From: Cryptomeria japonica
Taxonomy: Eukaryota > Streptophyta > Pinopsida > Cupressales > Cupressaceae
Assembly: GCF_030272615.1 (NCBI RefSeq)
Contig: NC_081412.1
Coordinates: forward strand, 542,270,335-542,334,334
DNA length: 64,000 bases
Reading direction: 5' to 3'
The notes under the pieces are model-generated. The model was not told where the DNA came from, did no database searches, and was given only the letters and a program-made list of their open reading frames with translations. Positions 33,051 to 44,714 of this stretch are shown here, piece by piece (positions within the stretch are counted from its first letter, which is position 1; each line of letters begins with the position of its first letter). The position numbers were made by a program, and so were the translations under genes.

Positions 33051-33485
33051 GAGTAGAGTAAGAATAGTCTAGTTGTTATTAGCTAGTTCCACCCATCCTC
33101 ATGTGTGTGTGCAATTGATGACTGGTTTCAAGTGTATAGCACCCCGTGTAAGAGTCTTCGCTTTTTTTTGAGTGTGCTTCAACCTTTTTAAGACATGTAA
33201 TGTAAATTCTAATGCCAAGGAGTGAATGTGTGCAAATGCCAAGTGGTAGATACATGTCTGATTTCGAGGCCATCTCATTTAAGAGTCTTTGCTCTGGTTT
33301 CAATTATGTGTAACCCTGTCTAAGACATATATCAAATGTTGTGTTTGGTTTTGAGTTTGAAGCATCTCACTCTAAGAGTTTATACTTTGGTTCTGAGAAT
33401 GAACACCTTGTTTAAGACATGCAAAAATGATATGCAAGAGTATAGTACAATATAGTACAAAGGGAACGATATGGGTGCCCCCCCC

Positions 33486-33525
33486 CCTTAAGATGTCAAC
33501 ATATTGTTATGTTGATGTCTTAAGG
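33486..33525. repeat. Hairpin with 17-base arms
   Basis: Arms are 33486-33502 and 33509-33525 with a 6-nt loop. Two positions are not Watson-Crick but would be G-U pairs in RNA of one strand. A run of about ten C's lies just before it. Confidence 0.85.
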
Positions 33526-34326
33526 AAGCTTAGAAATAAGGATACCTTACCTTCAACACTGAGGAGATACCCTTTAGGCAGCAATATCATAAATCCAAGC
33601 TAGAGAGGGAGTACTCTTCAAGCAAGGAAAAGATAGTTCAAAAAGAGATATTTTGCAATGAGTGTAAAGGGGATCCTTGAAGGAGAAGATATCTTTTCTC
33701 AAAATACATCTACCTCCAAGAGGAGCTATCTTGAACAAACTCAACGTCTTCTACCCAAAATAAAGGAAGGAGAACAAGACTTCATACCTTCCTCCTATTG
33801 CTAGGTGAAAGGGATTCTTGATGAAGGATGACACTCTTTTGACCCAATGTGAGGGGTAAGTTTATGGTTGATGCACATTGCCAAGTGAAGAAGAGGTGGT
33901 AGCCAAGGACTTACACCTCTTGTATAAGAGAGAATCCTTGAGAAAATAATAACTTCACACAAGGAATGAGACCCAATCATGAACAAACACCACTCAACAA
34001 AGGAAAAGTAGATCCTTAGAGAGGAGAGAAAGAAATAAATCATTGACACCTAAGTGCAAGGACAATGAGAAGAATTACACAATCTTCTAAGGAGAGATTG
34101 GGCATAAGGAAATGCACAATAAACTCACATGAATGAATATCTAATGCAATAAAATACATTAGTTTGTGTAGAATGCGTCTCAAAAGAAGTGGTAACCTTC
34201 AAAGAGAGAGAGAGAAAGAAAGATCACATATTCCCTTAAGGAGGGATTAATCATAAGAGACACACCATTACAAGAAAGGATATCAACACATAACAAATGC
34301 AGCCCCTAAAGGGAATAGTGATAGTT

Positions 34327-34327
<1 letters not shown>

Positions 34328-34358
<31 letters not shown>
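34328..34358. repeat. (GA)n microsatellite
   Basis: About 31 bp of nearly pure GA. Confidence 0.97.
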
Positions 34359-34361
<3 letters not shown>

Positions 34362-34891
34362 TTGCCCCCCAAGCAAGAGGACAAAGAGGAAAATTACACA
34401 TCTTCTAAAAAGAGGTTATTCATAAGAAATGTGTCATTTTAAACAATAAATAGATACTAACCAAGGATCAAAAATGTTCTCACGTGAAGGATATGAAAGA
34501 AAGGATATCTTATAATGAATAACACAACTCAAAATAAAAGGTAATTTTCAAAGAGAAAGGAGGAGGAAGGAAAAGGTTTACAAAAGTTCTCCAAGGATAA
34601 ATTATTCATAAAAAAATACACCATTTCAAGCAAGAAATAAGTCTGGTCCAAGGAACAAATATGTGCTCACATGGAGGATAATTCTATGCAAGAAAGAACA
34701 TCAATTAATGAATAATGCAATCAAGAAAAAAACAGAGAAACCTTAAGATAAGGAGAGAGAGAGAGGGGAAATCATGTTGCTACCCCAAGATATTTGATGT
34801 TGAGGAAGAACCACCTCTAATGACAAGGAGCCCCCAATTAAGTTAATTTATTGTGTCATAGGGTGAGGAGCAACATGAGGTGAGAGGAGTG

Positions 34892-36347
34892 CTAAGGAAC
34901 TACCTTTTCACCTAGAAAGAGAGAAAGATCTATTGAACTAAATATATGAGCACGATCGCATTGTTCTTGAACAAATCCCCTAAATGCTTTATACTTTCCA
35001 AGAGAATGAGAATAACAATTATTAAAAAGACAATTTGAATCATCTTTATTATGCTTATAATTGTAATTAGATCTAATGAAAGGAAAAGCAATATTCTTTT
35101 CATACTTCAATCTCCAAAAGATTCTAGTTGCTAATCTTTCTTGATGATTAATAGTTGTAGGCTTACTCTTTTGAGATTGAGGATAATAGTTCTTATTAGA
35201 AGAGGAAGGATTGTCATTCATGATTTTAACTTTACCACTATTGATAAGTTCTTTTATTGAACTTCAAAAATCAGGATAATCATCGGCATGATGATCATGA
35301 CTTGATGAAATGAACAACAAGGAGTTTTTGAAGAAGAAGCACTTTAACGAGCATGTATGGCTTTTTGTCTTGCAAGATGATTTTTGAAGTCTTGAATCTT
35401 AAGGGGTTCATCCATAGGAGATTTTTATCATTTCCTAGGCATTATGTGACTATTTGTGCAAGAGGGTTTATAGGGAATCGAATTCCTTGTTCAAATTTTC
35501 CAAGTCCTTGTCCTCTAAAACCTTGTTTTGATATTATGTTAAAGCCACTCCTATAAGAATATTTTAATTGAGAAAGTGGGGGAACATTATAATAAATTTA
35601 TTTGAAGTCCATAGTTTAAGGATGTTTAGAAGGAATAAAAGGATTAGTAAATGAAGAAGGAATATCTTGTAAAGGAGGATTTTCCTTTCTTTCATCATTC
35701 ATATCTTCTTTGGTATATGGGGAAGGAAGATCCTTATCATCTAAGGCCTCATCTTTACTTAATGTTATGTGGGGAGAGAGATCATGAATGAAATGCATGA
35801 CATCATCATCTCTACAAATGTTTAGGTTTTTAAGATAGGCTCTAGGAGAATAAGGAGGATCTAGAGAGATAGAAACACCAGTATTTTGACCTTGCCCCCC
35901 TTGCGCAAGGGTATGTGTATGAGAAGAAGATGGGGCCATGTTGCTCTTCAATGCTTGTCCTCCATTAGAGAGATCATTGATAGGAGTATTATCTCTTTCT
36001 TCATTCACATTAGATACCCTAGGGGTGGTACAAGTATTAAGTGTTGCATTAACATCTCTAGGATTAGGATCTACAAAATCTTTTAGGTGATCTACATATG
36101 AAATGTGTTTTCCCAAAAATATCACCATAACACAACATACATGAAAAATGAAAGCTTTAAGATCTAATTTATGAAAATAAATCGACTTGGAAATTTGAAG
36201 AATGCAATGTGTCCAAGTGCTATGAATGAAAAGAAGTAACATGAAGTGAAAGAAGCCATTATCCAACACACGATTATAATAAATGTACGTAAAAAGTAAT
36301 GTAATCATATGTGAAATAGCAAATAGATCAAGTCCATTGATTTCCAT
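34892..36347 (-). pseudogene. Remnant coding region of the non-autonomous element, function unknown
   Basis: The longest minus-strand part (about 35616-36347) starts with a hydrophobic stretch that could hold membrane-like segments, followed by a Ser/Asn/Asp-rich, polar segment (for example NVNEERDNTPINDLSNGG and DDDVMHFIHDLSPHITLSKD). The lower part (near 34892-35221) is Asn/Ser/Lys-rich, with NKNYYPQSQKSKPTTINHQE. This might be a decayed Gag-like product, but no knuckle or capsid motif is visible. It is a fossil with several breaks. Confidence 0.3.
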
Positions 36348-36349
36348 GA

Positions 36350-37384
36350 TTAATATTTAAATTTAAGTTCAAGCAAATTATTTGAAAATAAATTAGGATT
36401 TTATAAATAAAACCACTTAATTTATTTAAATTGATGAGATCCAAATTTGATTTATTTATTTTTTAATTTTGAAAAATGTGAAATGAAAAATTTGAAAATG
36501 AGAATTTGAAAGTTCAGATTTGGAAATTGGAATTTGAATAATTCAAATTTTTGAAAAATGATTATTCAATTTTTGAAAAATTATGCAACCTCCTAGGAAA
36601 TTTAAATTTATAATTAGGGCCTTGAAAATAACCTCTTAGTTTAAATTCAAAATTGTCTACTAGAAGATTTGAATTTATCCATTAAAAATTTAATTTTAAA
36701 ATTAGAGCTTTGTTAAATAAAATCTTAATTTTAAAATTTAAATTTGAAATGTTGGAAATTGAAAGAATTAATTTAATTTTAAAAATTAGTGATCATTTAA
36801 TTAACCTCTTAATTTTTTAAATTTGAAATTGTCCAGAAGAGAATTAAATATAAAATTAAGGTCTTCTAGAAAGAACCACTTAATTTAAAATTTAAATTTG
36901 AAAATAGATCTAAGATTGGAATTTGGAATTTCAAAAATTAGAAAATGCACAAGATTAATTTAAATTTAGAAATTAGGGTTTGTTTAATTAACCACTTAAT
37001 TTTAAAATTGAAATTTGATCCAAGGTTACAATTTTGAATTTGAATTTTAAATTAGTAGCCAAATTTGAAGAGGGAAATTAAAAATTTTAAAATTTAAAAA
37101 TTAGGGTTTTTGAAATTAAACACTTAATTTTAAAAAATTAATTGTGAAATTTGACTTGTAGATGAAAATTTGAATTTTAAAAATGAATGAATGCTCAGAT
37201 GTGAAATAATCAATCCAAATTATACAAATCAAAAGCTCAATTTTGAATTTAAAAATTAGGGTTTTAGTGAAATTAACCTCTAAATTCTTAAAATTTGCAA
37301 GGAAATCAAACTTGTAAATGAAAATTTGAATTTTAAATTGCATACACTCAAATCTAAAAACAAGAATCAGAATTAATGGTGTAA
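36350..37384 (-). other. AT-rich leader of the non-autonomous element
   Basis: About 1 kb of A/T-rich sequence with repeated phrases like 'aattttaaaatttaaatttga' and 'aattagggttt'. In element orientation it lies between the PBS and the coding remnant. It does not appear to code for protein. Confidence 0.7.
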
Positions 37385-37400
37385 GGAATTGGGTTCACCA
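37385..37400 (-). other. Primer-binding site (TGGTGAACCCAATTCC)
   Basis: On the minus strand it starts TGG three bases from the LTR end. The first ten bases equal those of the PBS at 17534. Confidence 0.75.
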
Positions 37401-37403
37401 AAA

Positions 37404-40121
37404 TGTAAAGTAGAAAATTCGGGCTTAGCAAATTCACTACTTGGAAGGGGGAAATCACTAAGCCGATTTTCACTTAGAGGAATTTACATTCAAAAGAGGA
37501 GATGAATCTACTAGATTCACTCCTAAATGATACAAAGACTGAATACCTGTTGGCATTTGGCATTATAACAGACAACGAGAGATTGTTGGCATTTCAATAA
37601 GGATATTGAGAAGGTTGTTGATGATTATGGATATAACTGATTAAGGATATTTACTGTCTTGATATTATTATTTTGTCATTGATGTCAAAAAATTGATTTT
37701 CTAATTCAGTATGATGTTGCCATATCTTGAGAAGTATGATTTGATGAGTATAAAGATGTCGGTAAAAGACACAGAAAGAATATGATGAATAAGGGGAGAA
37801 ATAAGTTATTCAATGGGTAACTATTACCGAGTTAGACAATGATGAGATCATGATGTTTAGATTGTTTTGATATCATACATATGTTATTGATTGTAAGGTT
37901 AATACTATACTATGTTACCAAGCAAAGAACCTAGTCAATAAAACCCTAAGGAACCTAGTCGGTAAACCCTAAGGTTATCGCTATCAGTTAATGAAGGTGA
38001 TATGTCTACCGAGTGAAGTTTAGTATTTACCGAGTTGCAACCGAGTAATAACAGAATGCATTGAATGAATAAAAGCATTATTTAATGAAGGAAGCTGATA
38101 AGCTGGCTATGATTAAATGATTGGTATGTCGTGAATGAAGTTTGTTAAAGAATCTATGGCAAAGGAAAATTGGCAGGAAGATCTACAGCTCAGATTGAAC
38201 CGCAATACCCTAGCACAAGTTCCAAGAAATGTATGCAAGTTCCAAGGTGGGGTAAAACATTTTCAGACTGGTCAAAGTTTGAAGATCGGATGGCTATGAT
38301 TGATCATGGGAAATATGATCAAGGAGATTAAGCGATTGGCGAATTATTTATAAATAAGGAACTATTGATAAACAAATACATGCAGGCAAGTGTATGCACA
38401 GGGATGCTACATAGTGATTACCGAGCATAGAAGCTTGAAGACCTGTTTGAATAACAGAGTATAGAGCCCAGCAGATGGACAAGATTAGTTCTAAGTCTAT
38501 ATTGTATTGAGCAAATAAGAATCTGCTTTAGCATTTTTAGATGTGAAGTTGCAGATAGATTTTTATTACTATTATTTTGTAAAGTGAAAGAAAATCTCTT
38601 AACCGAGTGGACTTAACAATCTTATTTGTAAAACCCTCTAGCAAGGTGACATTCTGATTGAGTGTTTGAAATCCTTTAACAAGGTCACTTCTTACAAGGT
38701 GAAGATCCTAACAGATCTGAGGGAAATCCCTTAACCAGGTCACATCTAGCAATGTGTTTGTAATCTTTAACAGGATTTGCTTTTAACCGAGCATACTTTA
38801 GAAGAGTATATTTCTTAGTGGGTCTGAAATCCCACAGTAGTTTTTCCCTATTTGGGTTTCCACGTTAAATCTGGTGTTATGAGTATTATGATGTTTATAT
38901 GCTTTTGAGTTTGCATGTTTAGCAGTTTTGGTTATATTATTGAAGTATAGGTTACCGAGGTTGAATCTGATGTTTTTATGGAAGATTAAGTTTGTATGAT
39001 TCACCCCCCCCTCTCATCTTATTAGTTTGGCATCTATACTTAACATTAAGTATCAGAAATATCAATACCAAGTAGATTGATTGTGTTTGGAAAGTGTTTG
39101 ACCCTCTTTTGTAAGTTGAATAAGTAAAGTGCTAAAGTTGAAGGCAAAATAAGCGGAAACAATGAGCTATAGATTTGAGATTTCATCATGCACCTAGATT
39201 CGAGAAGTTTGAGATGATTCGGAGCTTCTCTACGAAATCTACCAAAAGTAGCAAGGACCGTGTGTCTTGACTAGGTTGCCCACCCTTTTGGTCCTCTAAA
39301 ATTTTCACGAATTGAAAAGGGGTTTTCTGTCTCTGCAAATAAAGCTTAATTCCAAAGGTATAGCTATGCACCTCCTTCATGCACACAAAAAGAAGGAGAA
39401 AGGGGTTGGGAATAGCGGTTTGCCTAATTCAAACCCCAATTTGGAATCAACCTTGAATGAAATATTGCAAATGCTTGAAATAAATGATGGAAAGGTATAC
39501 CTTCATATCTGCAATAGATGATGATGATTCTTTGCTTCTTAGATGTAATCATATATGTTTTATGAAATGGCATGACCATGACAAAACCCTAACACATACA
39601 CACATGCTTGCAAATGAATGATGTAATGTTGCTCCAATGGATAGATGAAGAATATACAGCCTTGAGGAATGCTTGAATGTAGTCTCCTTGCCTTCTCTTA
39701 TTTTTGCCTTATGATTGCTTGTGAATGTCTTCTTATGCTTGTATATCTATCAAAATGAGAGGGGAAAACCTTTTTATATTCTTTCATGTCGTCAAATATT
39801 TTAATTTTTTGACATAGGCTAACATGAAGAATTGTGTTCCCGATCACATTTGGGATAGGGCCTAGGTGCCAAAATAGGTCCTGATTAGGGAGGACCAAGG
39901 CATGGCACCCTAGTCCTAGTGAGTACCAGGGCATGGTGCTCTAGTCCTACCCTATTTTAGTCCAAGAACAAGGGGCTATGCAAGTTACAAGATGCAAATA
40001 TGAAGCTCGGTTGCATGGGGGAGGCATAAACATGTCCCGATCAAGCATGGGGAGAAGGCCACTAAGGTGGGGGGCCCAAATACGATCAAAATTTCAAGGG
40101 GTGCAATTTTAGGATGCTACA
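37404..40121 (-). repeat. 5' LTR (minus strand) split by an inserted solo LTR
   Basis: LTR sequence is at 37404-37547 and 39065-40121; together these correspond to 31212-32384. On the minus strand the LTR starts TGTAGCATCCTAAAATTG at 40121. taagg (40122-40126) follows. Confidence 0.88.
37548..39064. repeat. Solo LTR, 1517 bp, nested in the Gypsy 5' LTR
   Basis: It starts TGTTGGCATTTGG and ends AATATCA, flanked by a duplicated atacc (37543-37547 and 39065-39069). The interior phrases 'aaccctctagcaaggtgacattctg', 'ttaaccgag' and 'gattcacccccccctctcat' match the LTR family of the element at 1-7366, which runs in the same sense. No internal element sequence is present. It is younger than the LTR it sits in. 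Confidence 0.82.
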
Positions 40122-40126
40122 TAAGG

Positions 40127-41483
40127 TGTCCAAATTACCTAGGAGGTAAATCAATTCTAGTTAATATCCATTTTCACACTAACACCCCCTTAATTTCAAT
40201 TTAAGGGGGTTAATAAAAATATGCAAGGATGAGTCCTAGCTACAAGGCCATATTAGATACCCATGTATAAATGCAATCTTTCACAAATGGAAATAGGCAG
40301 AAAACCAAGTGGGACAAAATTCCTCCCCAAAAGAGAAATACAAGGAAAATGCTCTCAAAAATATGATAAATACGAAACCTCATTTGAAAAAAATATCCCC
40401 CCCACAAGATAGAAGAAGAGAGACCATGGAACCCCTGATCCCCTCGATGTAGAATCTATGCTAATGGTAGATACTCAAAAATAAGTGTAGAAAATGGTAC
40501 ACTATCATCAATAAACATTCCTCCCCTTGGGAAGAAACAAATTCAAAGTTGTACACATGATGTATTCTCATTCTTGATTGAAAGAAGAAGGAATAAAACT
40601 CAAGATGTAGGAAGTCTTTAAAAACTACTCATGTGTCTCCATGTCAATTTTGAAAGTTGCCAATACCAAGTCAGGTGTTCTAGGAAACACTAATGAAGAT
40701 AACAATCTATATAATCTAGTGGAGATGGATGGAGAAAAATATCCCCAAAGACTCAAGTATCTACTTGGAAGAAAAAGAATCCTCCTCCAAATGTTTCTCA
40801 AAATTATCCACACTCATGTCAATTTTTTGGTGAATGATCATGTGGAGAAACAACAAGAGGGTCCATATGTTCCCCCATAGCAACCAAGGAAGAATAAACT
40901 CCATTTTAAAGAGAAGATGAATGCACTCAATAGTGTCTCCCAAATCTGAAATATAAGACTTTACAAACAAACCTATAATGTTTTTCAAGTACTCATCCCA
41001 AGTAACCATATTTGAAAGATAATGAATGTCGTGCCACACTAAGTCAAAAGTAGCAATTAATGTAGCAAAAAAAGTATCATTAGAAGAAATAGTAGATGAG
41101 GTTGTGATCTCAATAGCATAAAAAGAAGTAAGAAGATAAGCTATCCATTGGAGATTCAAGATATTCAATATATTCAAGCTCCTCTAAATTATCATCATCA
41201 AAGTATATATTATATGTACCATCAACAAAATGACGAAAATTTTAATATAATCATTTGGGAATGGAGAGATATGAGGGTCTCCAAAGAACTTGCAAATCTA
41301 GGTTTGAAGTGTGCATGGACAATCACTGAGATTTTCATAGGAATATCAACATCAATAGTTGTACCCTTCAATCCTATAATAGGATCATTATTATTACCCC
41401 AAAATTATTCCTTCCAAGATGTGTCTAATTTAGTTAAGAGTCTAAAAAGATAATGAAAAATTTTAAGGTCTGGGATATGTTAG
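40127..41483. other. Unclassified DNA with an old dispersed repeat
   Basis: No convincing coding region. A short inverted pair, 'aacacccccttaa...ttaagggggtt', lies near 40190-40212, and 41170-41290 resembles 28915-29035. It may be internal sequence of a decayed non-autonomous element. Confidence 0.45.
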
Positions 41484-42649
41484 TGTAATGGTGAAAAATT
41501 AGGGTTTCCACTCCAAGAGAGAAGAAAACCACTAATTTTTGCTTGGGTTGACCATTACATTCAAAAGAGGGGGAATTCAATAGATTCAGCCAAAAACCAA
41601 CAATGATTAAGACTGAATATTGATTGGATTTGATTGGGGGTCCCTCTTTTGTAAAGTGAATTGTTGATTTAAGATAAAGCATTGGAAATGAAGGTAAAAA
41701 CATGAAAACAGTGAGCTACAGATGCGGGATTGAGTTGTGCAATTAGATCTAAGAAATATTTGCAAACTCCAATTTGATCCTCGAAAGAGCACCTAAAATG
41801 TCAGGACTATGGTGCCTATCGCCATGGTCCTCTGAACTTTTTGCACGCTGAAGGGTAATTGATTTATCTGTGCAAACTATGTCAATTCTGAATATCGTAG
41901 CTATGTACATGTTTTGTGCACGCAGAATGAAAGGGGGAATAGGTTGGGAATAGGGGCTTGCCTAAGTCAAACCCCGATTTTGGAATTAACCATGAAATTG
42001 AGATAAAGATCATTGAAATCCTTGTAATGGAAGATTCTCCTTTTGAGGGAGATATTGAATAATGATTGAAAACCAAGTGATATACCTCCTTGTGAAGATT
42101 TGTTTGTCTCCACACAAGATTAGGGTTTCATGAAGTCTTCAACAAAATAAGATGAAAATGTCTACTTCAATGCTTGAATATTGACTTTATTGTTGCTCCA
42201 AGTCTTGAAGGAAGACTGATTGTTGCTCAATTGCTTGAATGTTTGATTGCTTAATGTCATATGATTGTCGAATGATCTAATAATCAATTGAGAGGGGAAA
42301 ACCTCCTTTATACTTGTTTGTCAAGAAAACTGATTAATTTTTCGACATGAGCCAACACGGAGATAGGAATCCCATCCAATTTTGAAATGCTAAATTGGGT
42401 TTTTGAGGGGCCCAAAATGAGGACCATGGCATGGTGCCATGGTCCTAGTGATGACCAAGGCGCCACACCCTGGCCTTGCCCTATTTTGGGGCTAGCCCAA
42501 GGTGCAAAATGCATGGAGAAAGTAAAATATGGGGCAATACATGAGGGGCATGAGCATAATCAAGTCTCGATCAAGCCAAGGGGTGCAAACGCTAAGGTAG
42601 GGACCCAATGCGGTCAAAATTGCAAAGGGTGCAATTTTAGGATGCTATA
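41484..42649 (-). repeat. Solo LTR of the Gypsy family, 1166 bp
   Basis: On the minus strand it starts TATAGCATCCTAAAATTGC and ends CCATTACA. It is related to 31212-32384 and 44715-45940. The flanking 5-mers gttag (41479-41483) and attag (42650-42654) differ at one base, consistent with an old target duplication. It contains two strong inverted repeats (41803-41831 and 42421-42445) and the family TATA block near 42305-42315. Confidence 0.8.
42421..42445. repeat. Perfect inverted repeat, 11-bp arms
   Basis: Arms GGACCATGGCA (42421-42431) and TGCCATGGTCC (42435-42445) with a 3-nt loop. It is the best-preserved example of the GGACC...GGTCC structure in the window. Confidence 0.95.
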
Positions 42650-44714
42650 ATTAGGATGCCTTTTTTCTATTATTTGAGAAAGAACCATAGAAGAAATGGA
42701 TGATATTATCATAGATAGTTATGTGAAAGAAACATAAGAAGATAAGAGTAGTCATAAAAGACAACAATGAAATCAAACACTAACAATCCTTAAACAATGG
42801 AAATTTTCACAATGAACAATGGCAATCGTTAGAAACAACCACAATGTAGATTATCCTATGAATATAATTATGAAAAAAATGATAAAAGATGATGCATTGA
42901 GGTAGTGGGGCTATGAAGATAAAAGTGACTAGAAGACACTAGTAGCATACAATGTACTTGAGTGTCCACAAAAGGATGGTGTCAACAATGAAGCTCAAAG
43001 CCATTGTCAATGTGTAGAAGTCTACAAGTTCTTTCATTGTTTTGTTAGTTCTTTTTTCATACTCTAATTAGCATGCTTTGAGTTCATTGGCATGTAAGAG
43101 GGCTAAAAGGTAAAAATATGGTCAAGAAAAGGCGCGAAGATAAATGGTGGTGTTCTTGAATAAAAGATTGATATGAAAATGAAAAGGATAAGTAAGGACA
43201 ACATTGTTTTCATCAAAAATAGAATTACAAGTTGAACATGTGATAGTCTTTTAAGAATATTCATAGGGATTCTTGAGAAAGAAATAGAAAATATGCACGT
43301 GTCACAAAAGGGAGGTCAATAGATGGATAATACAAGAGATAAGATAGTCACTGGACAATAGATGACAACCTTGATGAATGTTGAAACTTATGCAAAGAGG
43401 ACAAAGGATAAGAGGGTGAATTCTCTTACAATACAAGTGCTACTAATCTATAAATTTTGAATGCTATGACTAATGGATCTACTAATGTTAGAATAAATAT
43501 GAGAATGACAAACCTTCAAGCATTAAGATCTTTCACATATCTTGTTGACAAGTTAAGTGAGTGGGATGTGAGAAAAAATTCTTCAACAATGATATAAAGC
43601 ATTAAAAAAGGGTAAATATTAACTCAAGCATTGAGGTAAAAGGAAATATTTGATAGTAAATTGGATAGTCAACTGACAAGGAGCATGATAGTCACATAAT
43701 TGCCCTCTCGAACATATTGTCTATCTATTCACATGTCAATGTCCTTGGGATGACAAAGTCATTATTATTTTCTTAATATTCTAGGAATGTTGGATATATC
43801 TATTCCACCCTAATAATCACAAGTTAAGGGCCACTCCATTGCAAAAGGCCACCTACAGTAGGCTAAGGCTTTCAGCATTTGCAGATGAATAAAAATAGTT
43901 TTTGTCTAGAGGTATTCATAATTTGTGTTTCCAATGAAATAGGCATGCATGATGTTAAATGGCGTTGTAGTTGGCATGGTATTGAAAGCACAAGGTTCTA
44001 TGAAGGATATGCAATAGATAGAAGACAATGATAAGAAAGTTAAGAATAAGGTTTGATGTCAAGGACAATGGTCTTAATTTGGGTAAACCTCCATGAAACA
44101 ATGTTTATAATGGTACGAATAGTAGTAAGAAAGTTAAGGGAAATTATAATTCAAATGGATGATGATCTATCATGATGATGAAACATTAATCAAAACCTAT
44201 CTCAAAAGCTTGACATGCTCTCCTAGGGCATTTGACCATTTTCAAAAGATTAACACATTCCCTATGACCATGGAACTTGGTATTGCAACAAATTGAAGGT
44301 AGTTGTGGGCAAAGGAGAGCATCTAAGGAAATTTGATGACTTCTCCAAGTGGTTGAGGAGATTTAGGAGGTAATTTTGACTCAATTTATGCATATTGAGA
44401 GATTTTATGAGCACATAAGGGGAACCATCAATGGATGGGTTAAAGCAATTGAAGATTCATCATGAAACCATCATTTTGGAGCACTTTAAGGGCTTGAAAA
44501 GTAAGCACAAATCAACTAGATGCCCGAAGAGTTTTTAACCAAAAACAAGGCAAGACACTTGTAATTTTCTATCAAACACATGTTCTTTTGTTGTAGTAAG
44601 TTATTGTATAGCATAGAGAAAAGCCTTAGGCTTCATTTTTTAGGGTGTTCTTACTTTTTTTTGATGAAATATTGTAACTTGAACAAAGTATACCTCACAT
44701 CTATTCTATATTGT
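42650..44714. other. Unclassified DNA
   Basis: Two kilobases of AT-rich sequence without a supported coding region, tandem array or element boundary. Confidence 0.5.

Larger units (their letters stand above)
32403..34891. other. Non-coding internal region with short repeats
   Basis: Purine-rich on the plus strand. A phrase 'cctagatgtttttatctaggtgatccatg' recurs near 32850-33045 about every 60-80 bp. It also holds a long hairpin (33486-33525) and a (GA)n microsatellite (34328-34358). No coding region is supported. Confidence 0.6.
31212..40121 (-). mobile_element. Non-autonomous Gypsy (Tat-like) LTR element with a nested solo LTR
   Basis: The 3' LTR is 31212-32384 and the 5' LTR is 37404-40121 (the latter containing a 1517-bp insertion), with perfect taagg target duplications. 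The PPT (minus strand, just above 32384) and PBS (37385-37400) place it on the minus strand. The internal ~5 kb lacks any protease, RT, RNase H or integrase motif. It holds only a short region of unknown coding potential (34892-36347) and an AT-rich leader. The PPT, PBS core and LTR termini match the autonomous Tat element at 15881-28756, so that family or a close one could have mobilised it. LTR-LTR difference in the compared segments is roughly 10-12%, so it is much older. Confidence 0.88.
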
